From positions 1 through 64,000 of the forward strand of contig NZ_NRRL01000008.1 of the NCBI RefSeq assembly GCF_016583645.1: 64,000 bases of DNA, in the 5' to 3' direction. The stretch comes from Rhodovibrio sodomensis (GTDB lineage Bacteria > Pseudomonadota > Alphaproteobacteria > Kiloniellales > Rhodovibrionaceae). The notes beneath the pieces were generated by a model, which saw nothing but the letters and a program-made list of their open reading frames with translations, was not told where the DNA came from and searched no databases. Positions 31,924 to 41,658 of the stretch are shown here, in pieces. The position numbers and the translations under genes were made by a program. The stretch's first letter is position 1. Each line of letters starts with the position of its first letter.

Positions 31924-33981
31924 TTGAAGATCACGCTTCCGTTTGCGCCCTCCCCCCACCCGCCGGTCCGCCCAAGGCGCCGTCCGCGCCGGGCCGCCGT
32001 GGCGATCGCCGGTCTGCTGTGCGCCTGCATAACATCGTCCGGCGTTGGCCGCGCGGACGACCGGGCGCCCTGGCCGCCGCCGGAGAGCCGCCCGGACAGC
32101 GCGGCGGGCGACGCCCAGGCATCGGCGGAAGAGACCGATACGCGGATCGCCTATACGGTCGAGATCCAGGGGCTGGCGGAAGGCGAGGACGACCTGGAGA
32201 CGCTGCTGCGCGGCTCCAGCCGGCTGATCGGGCTGCAGGACGACCTGCCGGCCACGGTCGCCGGCGTCCGCCGGCGCGCCCGCGCCGACGTCGAGCGCTT
32301 CCAGAAGGCCCTGCGCTCCGAAGGCTTCTACGACGCCAATGTCAGCTTCGAGATCGCGGAGCCGCCGCCCGACGCGACGGCCGGCGCCCCCCAGGCGGAC
32401 GCGCCCGCGGCGCCAGCGTCCGACAGCCCAGCGCCCGACAGCCCAGCGCCCGACAGCACGGTGCCCGCGCCGGCGGAGACGGTGCGCGAGCCGCTCGAGG
32501 TCACCTTCGAGGTCGAGACCGGCACCGTCTATCTGCTCGCGCGCGTCGATATCAGCTACACGCCGGCGACCCCGCCGGAGCGCGAAGGCATCCCGCGCGG
32601 CGCGGAAGGCCTGGACCTGCAGCTCGGCATGCGGGCCCGCGCCCCAGCGATCCAGGCCGCCGAGCGGCGGCTTCTCAGCGCGCTGGAGAACCACGGCTAT
32701 CCCGACGCCCGCGTGCGCGACCGGCAGGCGGTGATCGACCGCTCCCAGAAAACCATGCGGGTCAATTGGCAGGTCGACCCCGGCGCGTTCACCCGGTTCG
32801 GCGAGATCGACGTGAGCGGGCTCGAGACGGTCGAGGCGAAGTACGTGCGCAGCTTCAGCACCTGGACGCCCGGCGACGTCTACGACCAGCGCAGGATCGA
32901 GCAGATGCGCGGCAAGCTCCTGGAAACCGGATTGTTCGACAGCATCCAGGTCGACCGCGCCGGCGAACCGTCGGACGGCCGGACGCCGATCCAGCTGACG
33001 TTGGATGAGCGCGAGCATCGTTCGATCGGCTTCGGCGCACGCTATTCGACCTCGACCGGGCCGTCCGGCACGGCGTTCTGGGAGCACCGCAACCTGCTGG
33101 GGCAGGACGAAAACCTGCGCCTGGAGCTGAACGCCGGCTTGATCGAGCAGCGCTTTACCGCGACCGCCCGCAAGCCGCGCTGGAACCGCGACGACCAGGA
33201 TCTGCTGGGCAACTTCGAGCTGCGCCACAAGGACTCCGACAGCTTCGAGGAGTATGCCGCGGAGGCCGGTGTCTCGGTGGAACGCGAGTTCGACGATCTG
33301 TGGACCGGGCGGCTGGGCGGCTCCGTCGAGGCGCTGCAGACGACGGACAACGAGGGCACGCGGGAGTTCATCCTGTTCGGCGTGCCGACCGCCCTGACCC
33401 GCGACAGCCGCGACGACCCGCTCGACCCGACCGAGGGCAGCCGGCTGTCCCTGGAAGCCACGCCGTACCTGTCTACCGTCGAGTCGTTCCAGCCGTTCTT
33501 CACCGGCAGTCTGGGCGGCGCGACCTATTACACGATCGACGCCCAAGACCGCTTCGTCCTGGCCGGCCGTGCACGGGTGGGCACGCTGTTCGGCGCGGAA
33601 ACCGAGCAGGTCCCCGCCTCCAAACGCTTCTACGCCGGCGGCGGCGGGTCGATTCGCGGGTTCCCGTTCGAGGAGGTCGGTCCGCTGGACGAAGACAACG
33701 ACCCGCTGGGCGGTCGCTCGCTGGTCGAACTGGGCGTTGAACTGCGGATCAAGATCACCGAGACGATCGGTATCGTGCCGTTCGTCGACGCCGGCCAAGT
33801 TTACGACACAGTCTACCCGGACTTTAGCGTCGACGAGCCGCTGCGCTACGGCGCCGGGCTGGGCCTGCGCTATTACACGGCGATCGGCCCGGTGCGGCTC
33901 GACGTCGCGGTCCCGCTCAACCCGCGCGAGAGCAACGACAACGCGTTCGAAATCTATATTTCGCTGGGTCAGGCTTTTTAG
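31924..33981 (+). CDS. tamA: Autotransporter assembly complex outer-membrane protein TamA
   Basis: This 685-residue Omp85-family protein has a signal peptide after a basic stretch (AAVAIAGLLCACITSSGVGR), periplasmic POTRA domains (VEIQGLAEGEDDLETLLRGS; ALRSEGFYDANVSFEI; ALENHGYPDARVRDRQAV; IDVSGLETVEAKYVR) and a C-terminal 16-stranded barrel with GGGGSIRGFPFEEVGPLDED and a terminal Phe (ISLGQAF), recognised for outer-membrane insertion. TamA works with TamB in envelope biogenesis. The start is a TTG without a strong ribosome binding site, so the exact N-terminus is uncertain. tamB starts 3 bp after the stop. A DSPAP tandem repeat lies in a linker near residue 170. Confidence 0.9.
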   Translation: MKITLPFAPSPHPPVRPRRRPRRAAVAIAGLLCACITSSGVGRADDRAPWPPPESRPDSAAGDAQASAEETDTRIAYTVEIQGLAEGEDDLETLLRGSSRLIGLQDDLPATVAGVRRRARADVERFQKALRSEGFYDANVSFEIAEPPPDATAGAPQADAPAAPASDSPAPDSPAPDSTVPAPAETVREPLEVTFEVETGTVYLLARVDISYTPATPPEREGIPRGAEGLDLQLGMRARAPAIQAAERRLLSALENHGYPDARVRDRQAVIDRSQKTMRVNWQVDPGAFTRFGEIDVSGLETVEAKYVRSFSTWTPGDVYDQRRIEQMRGKLLETGLFDSIQVDRAGEPSDGRTPIQLTLDEREHRSIGFGARYSTSTGPSGTAFWEHRNLLGQDENLRLELNAGLIEQRFTATARKPRWNRDDQDLLGNFELRHKDSDSFEEYAAEAGVSVEREFDDLWTGRLGGSVEALQTTDNEGTREFILFGVPTALTRDSRDDPLDPTEGSRLSLEATPYLSTVESFQPFFTGSLGGATYYTIDAQDRFVLAGRARVGTLFGAETEQVPASKRFYAGGGGSIRGFPFEEVGPLDEDNDPLGGRSLVELGVELRIKITETIGIVPFVDAGQVYDTVYPDFSVDEPLRYGAGLGLRYYTAIGPVRLDVAVPLNPRESNDNAFEIYISLGQAF
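32421..32465 (+). repeat. 15-bp tandem repeat in tamA (DSPAP-type linker)
   Basis: The unit CGACAGCCCAGCGCC occurs twice exactly and a third time with changes. It encodes repeats of DSPAP in a Pro/Ala-rich linker between POTRA regions. The reading frame is kept, so copy number could vary without breaking the gene. Confidence 0.85.
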
Positions 33982-33984
33982 ACG

Positions 33985-36900
33985 ATGCGACTGCGCCGTC
34001 CGCTCAAAATCGCCGGCTGGACGCTGGGCAGCCTGGTGGGCGTGCTGCTGCTGGCGCTGCTCGGCCTGTGGGCCGCGGCCAACACCGAGCGCGGCCAGGC
34101 CTGGATCGCGGCGGCGGTCGAAAGCGCGCTGTCCGCGCCCGGCACCCCGGCGACGGTGGCGGGGCTGCAGGGCCCTCTGCCCCAGGAGATCCGGCTGGGC
34201 CGGCTGGTGCTGCGCGACGCCGACGGTCCGTGGCTAACCCTGGAAGGCGTCCGGCTTAGCTGGTCGCCGCTCGCCCTGTTGTCGGGCCGGCTGGACCTGC
34301 AGGCCGTGACGGCCGCGCGGATCGCCCTGGACCGCCTGCCCGCCGGCGGTCCGGCGGCGGCGGAAGCACCGGCCGAGGAGACCGAGCCCGGCGCGTTCGA
34401 ACTGCCGGAGCTGCCGGTCGCGATCCGACTGCGGCGCCTGGCGGTCGCGCGGTTGGAACTCGGCGAGGCGATCGCCGGCACCGCGGCCGCTTTCCAGGTC
34501 CGCGGACAAGCCGCGGCCCCTCAGGACGGGCGCCTGACCACCCAACTGGCCGTCACCCGGCTGGGCGGACCATCGGGAAGCCTGCGCCTGGACGCGGCAT
34601 ACGATCCCGGTCCCCGCAACCTGTCGGTCGACCTCAAGCTGGACGCGCCGCCGGACGGCCTGCTGGCGCGGTTGGCGGAGCTGCCGGCCGGGGCCGGGGC
34701 GACGCTGTCGCTGACCGGCGACGGCCCGGTCGAAGCCTGGCAGGGCGAGCTGACGGCCCGGATCGGCGAGGCCGCCCGGCTCGAGACCGCGGTCCGGCTG
34801 GACGACTTTTCCCGCCTGGCGCTCGACGGCGAGGCGGCGGCGCCGGGCTATCTGAGCGGCGCGGTCGCGCGGCTGGTCGGCGGCCCGGTGCGTTTCGACC
34901 TGGCGGTCGCGCGCAACGGCGAGGCCGGCGTCACGATCGCGCGCGGGCAGATCCAGACCGGAACGTTCGCCGCCCAACTGTCCGGCGGCCTGGCACCGGA
35001 CGGCAGCACGCTGGACGCCGCGGTCGACCTGACGGTCACCGACCCCGCACCGCTGAACGCGCTCGCAGCGCCGGTCGAGCTGGCCGGCCTGTCCGCGCGC
35101 CTGACCGCGCGCGGGGCCGTCGCCGCGCCGGAGCTGCGGCTGAGCGCCCAGGCGGCGGAAGCCGGTGTGCCGCAAGCCGGGGCCGAGCGCGTGTCGGTCG
35201 ACCTGCGCTACACGCCCGACGGCGCGATCACCCAAGGGCGCGCCCACGTAGAGGTGCACGGCGCCCGCAGCCGGTTCAGGATCGACGCGCTGTCGCACTA
35301 CGACGGCCACCCGATCTCCGCCCGGCTGGACGGGCGGCTGGACCTGGACGCCATGACCCTGCGGCAGGCCAGCCTCTCGGCGTCGCTGCGCGACCTGCAG
35401 CTCAGGCTGGACGGCAGCGCCGACCTCGCGGGACCAAGCGGCGATGCCGCCTTCGACGTGCAGCTGGCGAACCTGACGCAGCTGGACCCGGTCGTCCCGC
35501 TCGGTCTGAGCGGCCACGGCACCCTGAGCGGACATGCGCGCTTTGACGCCACCGGAAGCGGCGGCGACCCGCTGGTCGCGGCCACGATCATGGGCGACCT
35601 GCAGCAGGTCGGCGCCAGTATTCCGCTTCTGCAGGCGCTGCTGCAGGACCGGGTGCAGCTGGCCACCGACCTGCGGCTGGCCGCGGATGGCGGGCTGACC
35701 CTTTCCGAGCTGTCGCTGGACACGCCGAACGCCCGCATCCGCGGCAAGCTCGCCGTGCCGGGCGATTTCGCCAGCCTGGACGCTCGGTTCACCGGCACCG
35801 TCCCCGACGCGGGCGTGCTGGCACCGGCGCTCAACGTGCCGCTGGCCGGATCGGCGGAGCTGACCGCGCACTTGTCGGGCGCACTCGCCAACCCGGGCGT
35901 GGACGCGGACCTGCGCCTGAGCGAGGCCGTCGTGGCGGGCCAGCGCCTGGGCACAGCCCGGGTACGGGCGGACGTGCGAACGCTGGCGAGCCGCCCGCAG
36001 GGCCGGCTTCAGCTGGACACGACCGATGGGCCGGCCGGACCGGTCGACGCCGAAACACGGTTCGCGCTTACAGGCGAAAACCTCCGCTTGAGCGCGATCC
36101 GGGCGGCAGTGCCGGGGCTGGACGTGCGCGGCGAGCGGCTGGACGTCCCGCTTGCCGGCGGCGCGCTGGACGGCGCGTTGGAGATCGCGAGCGATCAGAT
36201 GCGCCCGCTGCTGAGCCGGGTCGCCGGGCTGGACGCGTCGGCCGCCGCCGACCTGACGGTGACGCTGGGCCCGGACGGCGCGGGCGGCCAGCGGGTCGCG
36301 CTCGGCGGCGCGATTACCCAGGTGGCGCTGCCCGACGGCGGCCCGACGGTCGAGCGGATCGAGCTGGATGGCACGGTCGACAACGCGTTTTCCACGCCCA
36401 ACGCCGATCTGAGCGTGAACCTGCTGCGCGCCGCCGCTGGACCGATCGCCATGGAACGCCTGCGGGTCACCGCGCGCGGCACGCCGGGCGACCTCGACAT
36501 TAAAGCCGAGGGCCAGGGCCGCGGCGCGGGCACGCTGGACCAGCCGATCGCCGTCTCGCTGGCCGGCAACCTGGGCGAAGACGGGCCCGCGCGGGTGATC
36601 TCGCTGGCCACGCTGCGGCTGGAGGTCGGGGCGCGGACCATCGCCCTCGCCCGGCCTGCCCGGATGCGCCTGCAAGGCCCGGAGTTCGCGGTGCGGGACC
36701 TGGCGCTCGACGTCGGCGACGGGCGGATCACCCTCGATGCCCGCCGCGGCGCGGAGCGGATCGAGCTGACCCTGGACGCCGACCGGATCCCGCTGTCGTA
36801 CAGCCGCCTCGCCCTGGCGGAGCCGCAGCTGACCGGCCGGCTGAACGCGCGCGCGCAGGTCTCCGGCCCGCTCGACGGGCCGACCGGCGCGGTCAACCTG

Positions 36901-38418
36901 ACGCTGTCGGAGGTCGGCAGCGAGGGCACCGACCTGCCGCCGCTCGACGCGCGGATGGACCTGCGGCTGAACCCGGCCGGCCGCCTGATCGCCAACGGCC
37001 GGGTGACTGGGCTGGGCGACAGCCCGCTGCAGCTGACCGCCGACGTGCCCGTCGAACTCGCCCTCGCGCCGAGCTTCAAGGCCGGCTTGCGCCAGGACGA
37101 CGAGATGACCGGCCGGGTGACCTGGACCGGCGAGGTCGCCCCGCTGATGCCGCTGGTCCCGGCGACCGGCCACCGCCTGACCGGCCGGGCCAACCTGGAC
37201 CTCCAGATCGCCGGCACGCCGGGCAACCCAGAGCTGTTCGGCACGGCGCGGCTGGACCAAGCGCGCTACGAGAACCTAGACACCGGCACCCTGCTAACCG
37301 AGCTGCAAGCGACCGTGCGCGCGACCGGCCAGCGGATCGAGATCGCGCGCTTCACCGCCGAGGACGGCGGCGACGGGACGCTCGAGATCACCGGCGGGCT
37401 GGACCTGCCGCGCTCCGGAACGCGGTCGGAGATCGCGGTCGATATCGACGCCCGCAGCGCCAAGCTGGCGCGCCTCGACTTCCTGGTCGTGGACGCCGAT
37501 GTCGACATGCAGGTCTCCGGCAGCCTGCAGGACATGCTGATCTCGGGCACCGTCACGGTAAACCAGGCCGAAGCCCGGATCCCGGACAACCTGCCGCCCG
37601 AGGTCGGCGACCTGAATGTGGTCAGCGAGCGTGCGCTGCAGGCGCGCCAGCAGGCGGAAGACAAGGCCGCCAAGTCCGGCCGGCCCGCGCAGCCGGCCGA
37701 GGCGCCCAGCCGCACCGAGCTGGACATCGCGATCGACGTGCCCGGCCAGACCTTCGTGCGCGGCAACGGGCTGGACAGTGAATGGCAAGGCAACCTGCTG
37801 GTCACCGGCACCGCCAGCCAGCCGATCGTGCGCGGCCAGCTGCAGGCGGTGCGCGGCCGGGTATCGCTGTTGAACAAGACGTTCATCCTGCAGCGCGGCC
37901 AGGTGTCGTTCTCCGGCGGGCGCGAGATCAATCCGCGACTGGACGTCCGGGCAGTCCACGAAAGCCCCGATTTCACCGCGATCGTGCTGGTCTCGGGCAG
38001 CGCTTCGCAGCCGAGCTTCGAGCTTAAGTCGGTGCCGCAGTTGCCGCAGGAGCAGGTGCTGTCCCGCCTGCTGTTCGGCAAGTCGCCGGGCGAGCTGGGC
38101 CCGGTGGAAAGCGCCCAGCTGGCCGCCGCGGTGGCCCAGCTCTCGCTCGGCGGCGGCGGCCCGGGGGTGATCGAGCGGCTGCGCAGCTTCGTCGGCGTGG
38201 ACGTCCTGCAGATCGGCGGCAGCGCCGACGCCGGTCCGACGGTGGAAGCGGGCCAGTACGTTACCGAGGACGTGTTCGTCGGCGTCGAACAGGGCGCTGG
38301 GCTGGATTCCTCCCAGGTTAAGGTGGAAGTCGACGTCACCGAGCACATCAAGCTGGAGAGCGCGGCCGGGGTCTCGGGCGGCAGCAGCGTCGGCGTCCAG
38401 TTCCACTGGGACTATTGA
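33985..38418 (+). CDS. tamB: Translocation and assembly module protein TamB (DUF490)
   Basis: This 1477-residue AsmA/TamB-type protein has a single N-terminal membrane anchor (LGSLVGVLLLALLGLWAAAN), a very long repetitive beta-rich periplasmic part rich in Leu/Ala/Gly/Asp and without cysteine motifs, and a C-terminal DUF490 domain. In that domain VRGQLQAVRGRVSLLNKTFI and LSRLLFGKSPGELGPVESAQ are the conserved blocks, and the protein ends FHWDY. TamB bridges inner and outer membranes and, like other AsmA-type proteins, is thought to help move phospholipids; it partners TamA, encoded immediately upstream. No internal stop or frameshift is seen over the whole length. Confidence 0.93.
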   Translation: MRLRRPLKIAGWTLGSLVGVLLLALLGLWAAANTERGQAWIAAAVESALSAPGTPATVAGLQGPLPQEIRLGRLVLRDADGPWLTLEGVRLSWSPLALLSGRLDLQAVTAARIALDRLPAGGPAAAEAPAEETEPGAFELPELPVAIRLRRLAVARLELGEAIAGTAAAFQVRGQAAAPQDGRLTTQLAVTRLGGPSGSLRLDAAYDPGPRNLSVDLKLDAPPDGLLARLAELPAGAGATLSLTGDGPVEAWQGELTARIGEAARLETAVRLDDFSRLALDGEAAAPGYLSGAVARLVGGPVRFDLAVARNGEAGVTIARGQIQTGTFAAQLSGGLAPDGSTLDAAVDLTVTDPAPLNALAAPVELAGLSARLTARGAVAAPELRLSAQAAEAGVPQAGAERVSVDLRYTPDGAITQGRAHVEVHGARSRFRIDALSHYDGHPISARLDGRLDLDAMTLRQASLSASLRDLQLRLDGSADLAGPSGDAAFDVQLANLTQLDPVVPLGLSGHGTLSGHARFDATGSGGDPLVAATIMGDLQQVGASIPLLQALLQDRVQLATDLRLAADGGLTLSELSLDTPNARIRGKLAVPGDFASLDARFTGTVPDAGVLAPALNVPLAGSAELTAHLSGALANPGVDADLRLSEAVVAGQRLGTARVRADVRTLASRPQGRLQLDTTDGPAGPVDAETRFALTGENLRLSAIRAAVPGLDVRGERLDVPLAGGALDGALEIASDQMRPLLSRVAGLDASAAADLTVTLGPDGAGGQRVALGGAITQVALPDGGPTVERIELDGTVDNAFSTPNADLSVNLLRAAAGPIAMERLRVTARGTPGDLDIKAEGQGRGAGTLDQPIAVSLAGNLGEDGPARVISLATLRLEVGARTIALARPARMRLQGPEFAVRDLALDVGDGRITLDARRGAERIELTLDADRIPLSYSRLALAEPQLTGRLNARAQVSGPLDGPTGAVNLTLSEVGSEGTDLPPLDARMDLRLNPAGRLIANGRVTGLGDSPLQLTADVPVELALAPSFKAGLRQDDEMTGRVTWTGEVAPLMPLVPATGHRLTGRANLDLQIAGTPGNPELFGTARLDQARYENLDTGTLLTELQATVRATGQRIEIARFTAEDGGDGTLEITGGLDLPRSGTRSEIAVDIDARSAKLARLDFLVVDADVDMQVSGSLQDMLISGTVTVNQAEARIPDNLPPEVGDLNVVSERALQARQQAEDKAAKSGRPAQPAEAPSRTELDIAIDVPGQTFVRGNGLDSEWQGNLLVTGTASQPIVRGQLQAVRGRVSLLNKTFILQRGQVSFSGGREINPRLDVRAVHESPDFTAIVLVSGSASQPSFELKSVPQLPQEQVLSRLLFGKSPGELGPVESAQLAAAVAQLSLGGGGPGVIERLRSFVGVDVLQIGGSADAGPTVEAGQYVTEDVFVGVEQGAGLDSSQVKVEVDVTEHIKLESAAGVSGGSSVGVQFHWDY

Positions 38419-38835
38419 GGGCCCGACCGGTACCCGTGACCTAGATAATGCGGCGGATGGGCGCGTCCTGATCGCGCGGCGTGTATTCCGAGCGACGTTT
38501 AATACGAAACCGGTAAAAAAACCGCCGGACACCTTAATTTCAATGCGAAGCGGCGAGGGCCGGCGGGCCGATCCGCTGAATTCGACGGCCGGTTGCCGCG
38601 TTTTCGATTTACGCCGATGACGCCATGACACGCCTGGCTTGTTTCGCATCTCAGGCTCGCTTAATTTGGCGCAATGTCCTGCGGTCTGCGGGCACGTCGC
38701 GACCTCGGGGTGGCAGGTCGACGGCGGGCCGTGCCCACGCTTTCGTGCGCGACCGCCGGCCGCACACCAACGCCCGTCCCGACCATCCGCGGGGAGACTT
38801 GGGGCCGTGCCTACTTCAATGTCGGGAGATCACAG
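38419..38835. other. Gene-free region between tamB and the ABC transporter operon
   Basis: This 417-bp stretch has no supported gene. It is less GC-rich than its surroundings around 38495-38545 (TTTAATACGAAACC, then a seven-A run within GGTAAAAAAACCG), which may mark the promoter of the downstream operon or a weak terminator of tamB. A ribosome binding site GGGAGAT ends the region. Confidence 0.45.
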
Positions 38836-40425
38836 GTGACCAATTTGAAAACCGGGTTCGCGGCGGCCGTCGCCGTTGCAGCCGGCCTGGCCGTGGCCAG
38901 CCCGGCGCAGGCGGAAACGTTTCGTTACGCCTTCCAGGGCGACGCGCAGTCGCTCGATCCGCACGCGCTCAACGAGACCTTCACGATCGGCTTCCATTCG
39001 AACATCTACGAAGGGCTGATCCGGCGCGACACCGAGCTCAACATCGAGCCGGCGCTTGCCACCGACTGGGAACTGCTGAGCCCGACGCACTGGCGCTTCC
39101 ATCTGCGCAAGGGTGTGACCTTCCACAACGGCAACACCTTCAATGCCGACGACGTGCTGTTCACCTTCAAGCGCATCCAGATGGACGGGTCGGACATGGG
39201 CTCGAAAATCGCGCCCAACACCGAGGTCATCAAGGTCGACGACTACACGGTCGACTTCAAGACCGCCCAGCCGAACCCGATCCTGCACTACGAGTGGCAG
39301 GACGTGTTCATCATGGACAAGCAGTGGGCGGAGGCGAACAACGCCGTCCAGCCGACCGACGTGACCACCGAGGCCGACAACTACGCCGCGTTCAACGCCA
39401 ACGGCACCGGCCCGTTCAAGGTCAAGAGCCGGGAGACCGACATCGAGACGGTCCTGGTGCGCAACGAGGACTGGTGGGACACCCCGCAGCACAATCTGAG
39501 CCGGGTCGTGTTCACCCCGATCTCGCAGGATTCGACGCGCGTCGCCGCACTGCTGTCGGGCGAGGTCGACATGGCCTACCCGATCCCGGTGCAGGACCTG
39601 CGCCGGGTCGACGCGAACCCGCAGACCGAGACGCTGACCGGCCCCGAGCTGCGCACGATCTTCCTCGGCATGGACCAGATGCGCGACGAGCTGCTGTACT
39701 CCGACGTCGAGGGCAGGAACCCGTTCAAGGACGTCCGGGTGCGCGAGGCGTTCTACCGCGCGATCGACATCCAGGCGATCAAGCAGAAGATCATGCGCGG
39801 CCAGGCCGATCCGTCGGCGTTGATGATCTCGCCGCTGCTGTTCGCGCTGTCGGACCGGTTCGACCGGCCCAGCTACGATCCCGAGGCGAGCAAGCAGCTG
39901 CTGGCCGATGCCGGCTATCCCGACGGCTTCCAGGTCGGGATGGACTGCCCGAACAACCGCTACGTCAACGACGAGTCGATCTGCCAGGCGGTGGTCTCGA
40001 TGCTCGCCCGGGTCGGCGTCGAGGTCGACCTGAACGCCCAGCCCAAGGCGCAGTATTTCGGCAAGGTCCTGGCCTACGACACCAGCTTTTACCTGCTGGG
40101 CTGGACGCCCTCCAGCCTGGATAGCTACAACATCTACGCCAACCTGATCATGTGCCTGGATCGCGACCAGACCCCGATCCAGACCAAGTTCAACCTGGGC
40201 GGCTACTGCAATCCCAAGATCGATGCCCTGGCGGAGCAGATCCTGGTCGAGACCGACGAGGCCGCGCGCAACCAGCTGATCGCCGAGGGCTTCCGCATCC
40301 TGCAGGAGGACTGGGGCTACATCCCGCTGCACCAGCAGTACCTGGCCTGGGGCACCTCCACCGACGTCGAGGTGAAGCAATCGCCCGACAACAAGATGCT
40401 GCTGTACTACGTCAACGTGAAGTAG
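38836..40425 (+). CDS. ABC transporter substrate-binding protein, family 5 (peptide/opine type)
   Basis: This 529-residue periplasmic binding protein starts at GTG 38836 with GGGAGAT upstream. A clear signal peptide ends AVASPAQA near residue 26. The mature start ETFRYAFQGDAQSLDPHALN is typical of SBP family 5 (DppA/OppA). SNIYEGLIRRDTELNIEPAL and WRFHLRKGVTFHNGNTFNAD follow the family pattern. It is the first gene of a five-gene importer; a palindromic repeat lies between it and the permease genes. The ligand is probably a peptide or similar small molecule and cannot be narrowed further. Confidence 0.92.
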   Translation: MTNLKTGFAAAVAVAAGLAVASPAQAETFRYAFQGDAQSLDPHALNETFTIGFHSNIYEGLIRRDTELNIEPALATDWELLSPTHWRFHLRKGVTFHNGNTFNADDVLFTFKRIQMDGSDMGSKIAPNTEVIKVDDYTVDFKTAQPNPILHYEWQDVFIMDKQWAEANNAVQPTDVTTEADNYAAFNANGTGPFKVKSRETDIETVLVRNEDWWDTPQHNLSRVVFTPISQDSTRVAALLSGEVDMAYPIPVQDLRRVDANPQTETLTGPELRTIFLGMDQMRDELLYSDVEGRNPFKDVRVREAFYRAIDIQAIKQKIMRGQADPSALMISPLLFALSDRFDRPSYDPEASKQLLADAGYPDGFQVGMDCPNNRYVNDESICQAVVSMLARVGVEVDLNAQPKAQYFGKVLAYDTSFYLLGWTPSSLDSYNIYANLIMCLDRDQTPIQTKFNLGGYCNPKIDALAEQILVETDEAARNQLIAEGFRILQEDWGYIPLHQQYLAWGTSTDVEVKQSPDNKMLLYYVNVK

Positions 40426-40474
40426 TTGGGGTGCGCGGGTCGGCACCAACGGCGCTCGCCGCCACCCTCTGATT

Positions 40475-40577
40475 CCCTCTCCTCCACTGGGAGGAGAGGG
40501 CTAGGGAGAGGAGGGTGTCCGCGGCATAGACCCGTGGCGCCTCCTCCCCTTCCCCCTCCTCCCATGGGAAGGAGGGG
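40475..40577. repeat. Palindromic repeat pair between binding-protein and permease genes
   Basis: CTCTCCTCCACTGGGAGGAGAG and an inverted, diverged partner (CCTCCTCCCATGGGAAGGAGG) lie about 45 bases apart, the same composite as 2737-2842. Its position inside an ABC operon, after the highly expressed binding-protein gene, fits a role in limiting read-through or protecting the upstream mRNA. Confidence 0.8.
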
Positions 40578-40668
40578 AATCGTTAAGCTACCGCTTCCGT
40601 AAGCTCCGTTCCCCGCCCGCCAGGATCGTCCCCGTGCCCCTCCGCCACGCCACGACAGGCGCCCAGCC

Positions 40669-41655
40669 TTGATCGCGTTCATCGTCCGGCGGCTGCTCCA
40701 GTCGATCGTGGTCATGCTGGTGGTCGCCCTGCTCGCCTTCTCGATGTTCCGTTACATCGGCGACCCGATCAATCAGATGGTCGGGGTCGAGACCAGTTCC
40801 GAGGAGCGCGCGGAACTGCGCGAGCGGCTCGGCCTGAACGATCCGATGCTGGTGCAGTTCGGCCGGTTCGCCGCGGATGCCGCACGCTTCGACTTCGGCG
40901 TCAGCTACCAGCATAAAAAGCCGGTCTCCGAGCTGTTCGCCGACCGCCTGCCGGCGACGCTCGAGCTTGCGTTCCTGTCGGCCGTGTTCGCGCTTGCCTG
41001 CGGCATTCCGATGGGGGTCTACACCGCCCTGCGGCGCGACGCCTGGCTATCCAAGGTGTTTTTGACCGTCTCGCTGATCGGCATTTCGCTGCCGACCTTC
41101 CTGATCGGCATCCTGCTGATCTTCGTCTTCTCGGTCTGGCTTGGCTGGCTGCCGTCGTTCGGCCGTGGCGAGACGGTCGACCTCGGGGTCTGGACCACCG
41201 GCCTGTTGACCGTAAGCGGCTGGAAGGCCGCGCTCATGCCGTCGATCACCCTGGGCCTGTTCCAGATGACGCTGATCATGCGGCTGGTCCGCTCGGAGAT
41301 GCTGGAGGTGCTGCGCACCGACTACATCAAATTCGCGCGCGCCCGCGGGCTGAGCGACCGGGCGGTCCACTTCGGCCACGCGCTGAAAAACACGCTGGTG
41401 CCGGTGATCACCATCACCGGGCTGCAGCTCGGCTCGATCATCGCCTTTGCCATCATCACCGAAACAGTGTTCCAGTGGCCGGGCATGGGTCTGCTGTTCC
41501 TGCAGGCGATCCAGAACGTCGATATTCCGATCATGGCCGCCTACCTGATCCTGATCGCCTTCTTCTTCGTGCTGATCAACCTGATCGTCGATCTGCTGTA
41601 CTACGCCGTCGATCCGCGCCTGCGGGTCGACCGGGCGACCAGCGCGGGGCACTAG
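40669..41655 (+). CDS. ABC transporter permease, DppB/OppB type
   Basis: This 328-residue inner-membrane permease has about six helices. It begins IAFIVRRLLQSIVVMLVVAL, the usual DppB N-terminus, and has the cytoplasmic coupling loop LRTDYIKFARARGLSDRAVH near residue 215. VETSSEERAELRERLGLNDP lies in the first periplasmic loop. The start is taken as TTG at 40669 because it gives the conserved N-terminus, although the upstream ribosome binding site is weak. The partner permease starts 3 bp downstream. Confidence 0.92.
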   Translation: MIAFIVRRLLQSIVVMLVVALLAFSMFRYIGDPINQMVGVETSSEERAELRERLGLNDPMLVQFGRFAADAARFDFGVSYQHKKPVSELFADRLPATLELAFLSAVFALACGIPMGVYTALRRDAWLSKVFLTVSLIGISLPTFLIGILLIFVFSVWLGWLPSFGRGETVDLGVWTTGLLTVSGWKAALMPSITLGLFQMTLIMRLVRSEMLEVLRTDYIKFARARGLSDRAVHFGHALKNTLVPVITITGLQLGSIIAFAIITETVFQWPGMGLLFLQAIQNVDIPIMAAYLILIAFFFVLINLIVDLLYYAVDPRLRVDRATSAGH

Positions 41656-41658
41656 GCG

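Noticed and set aside
34234..37260. A 1008-codon open frame opposite tamB
   Set aside because: It is antisense to a continuous, recognisable TamB protein and its translation is Arg/Gln/Val-rich without domains. Long antisense frames are expected in DNA this rich in G+C.
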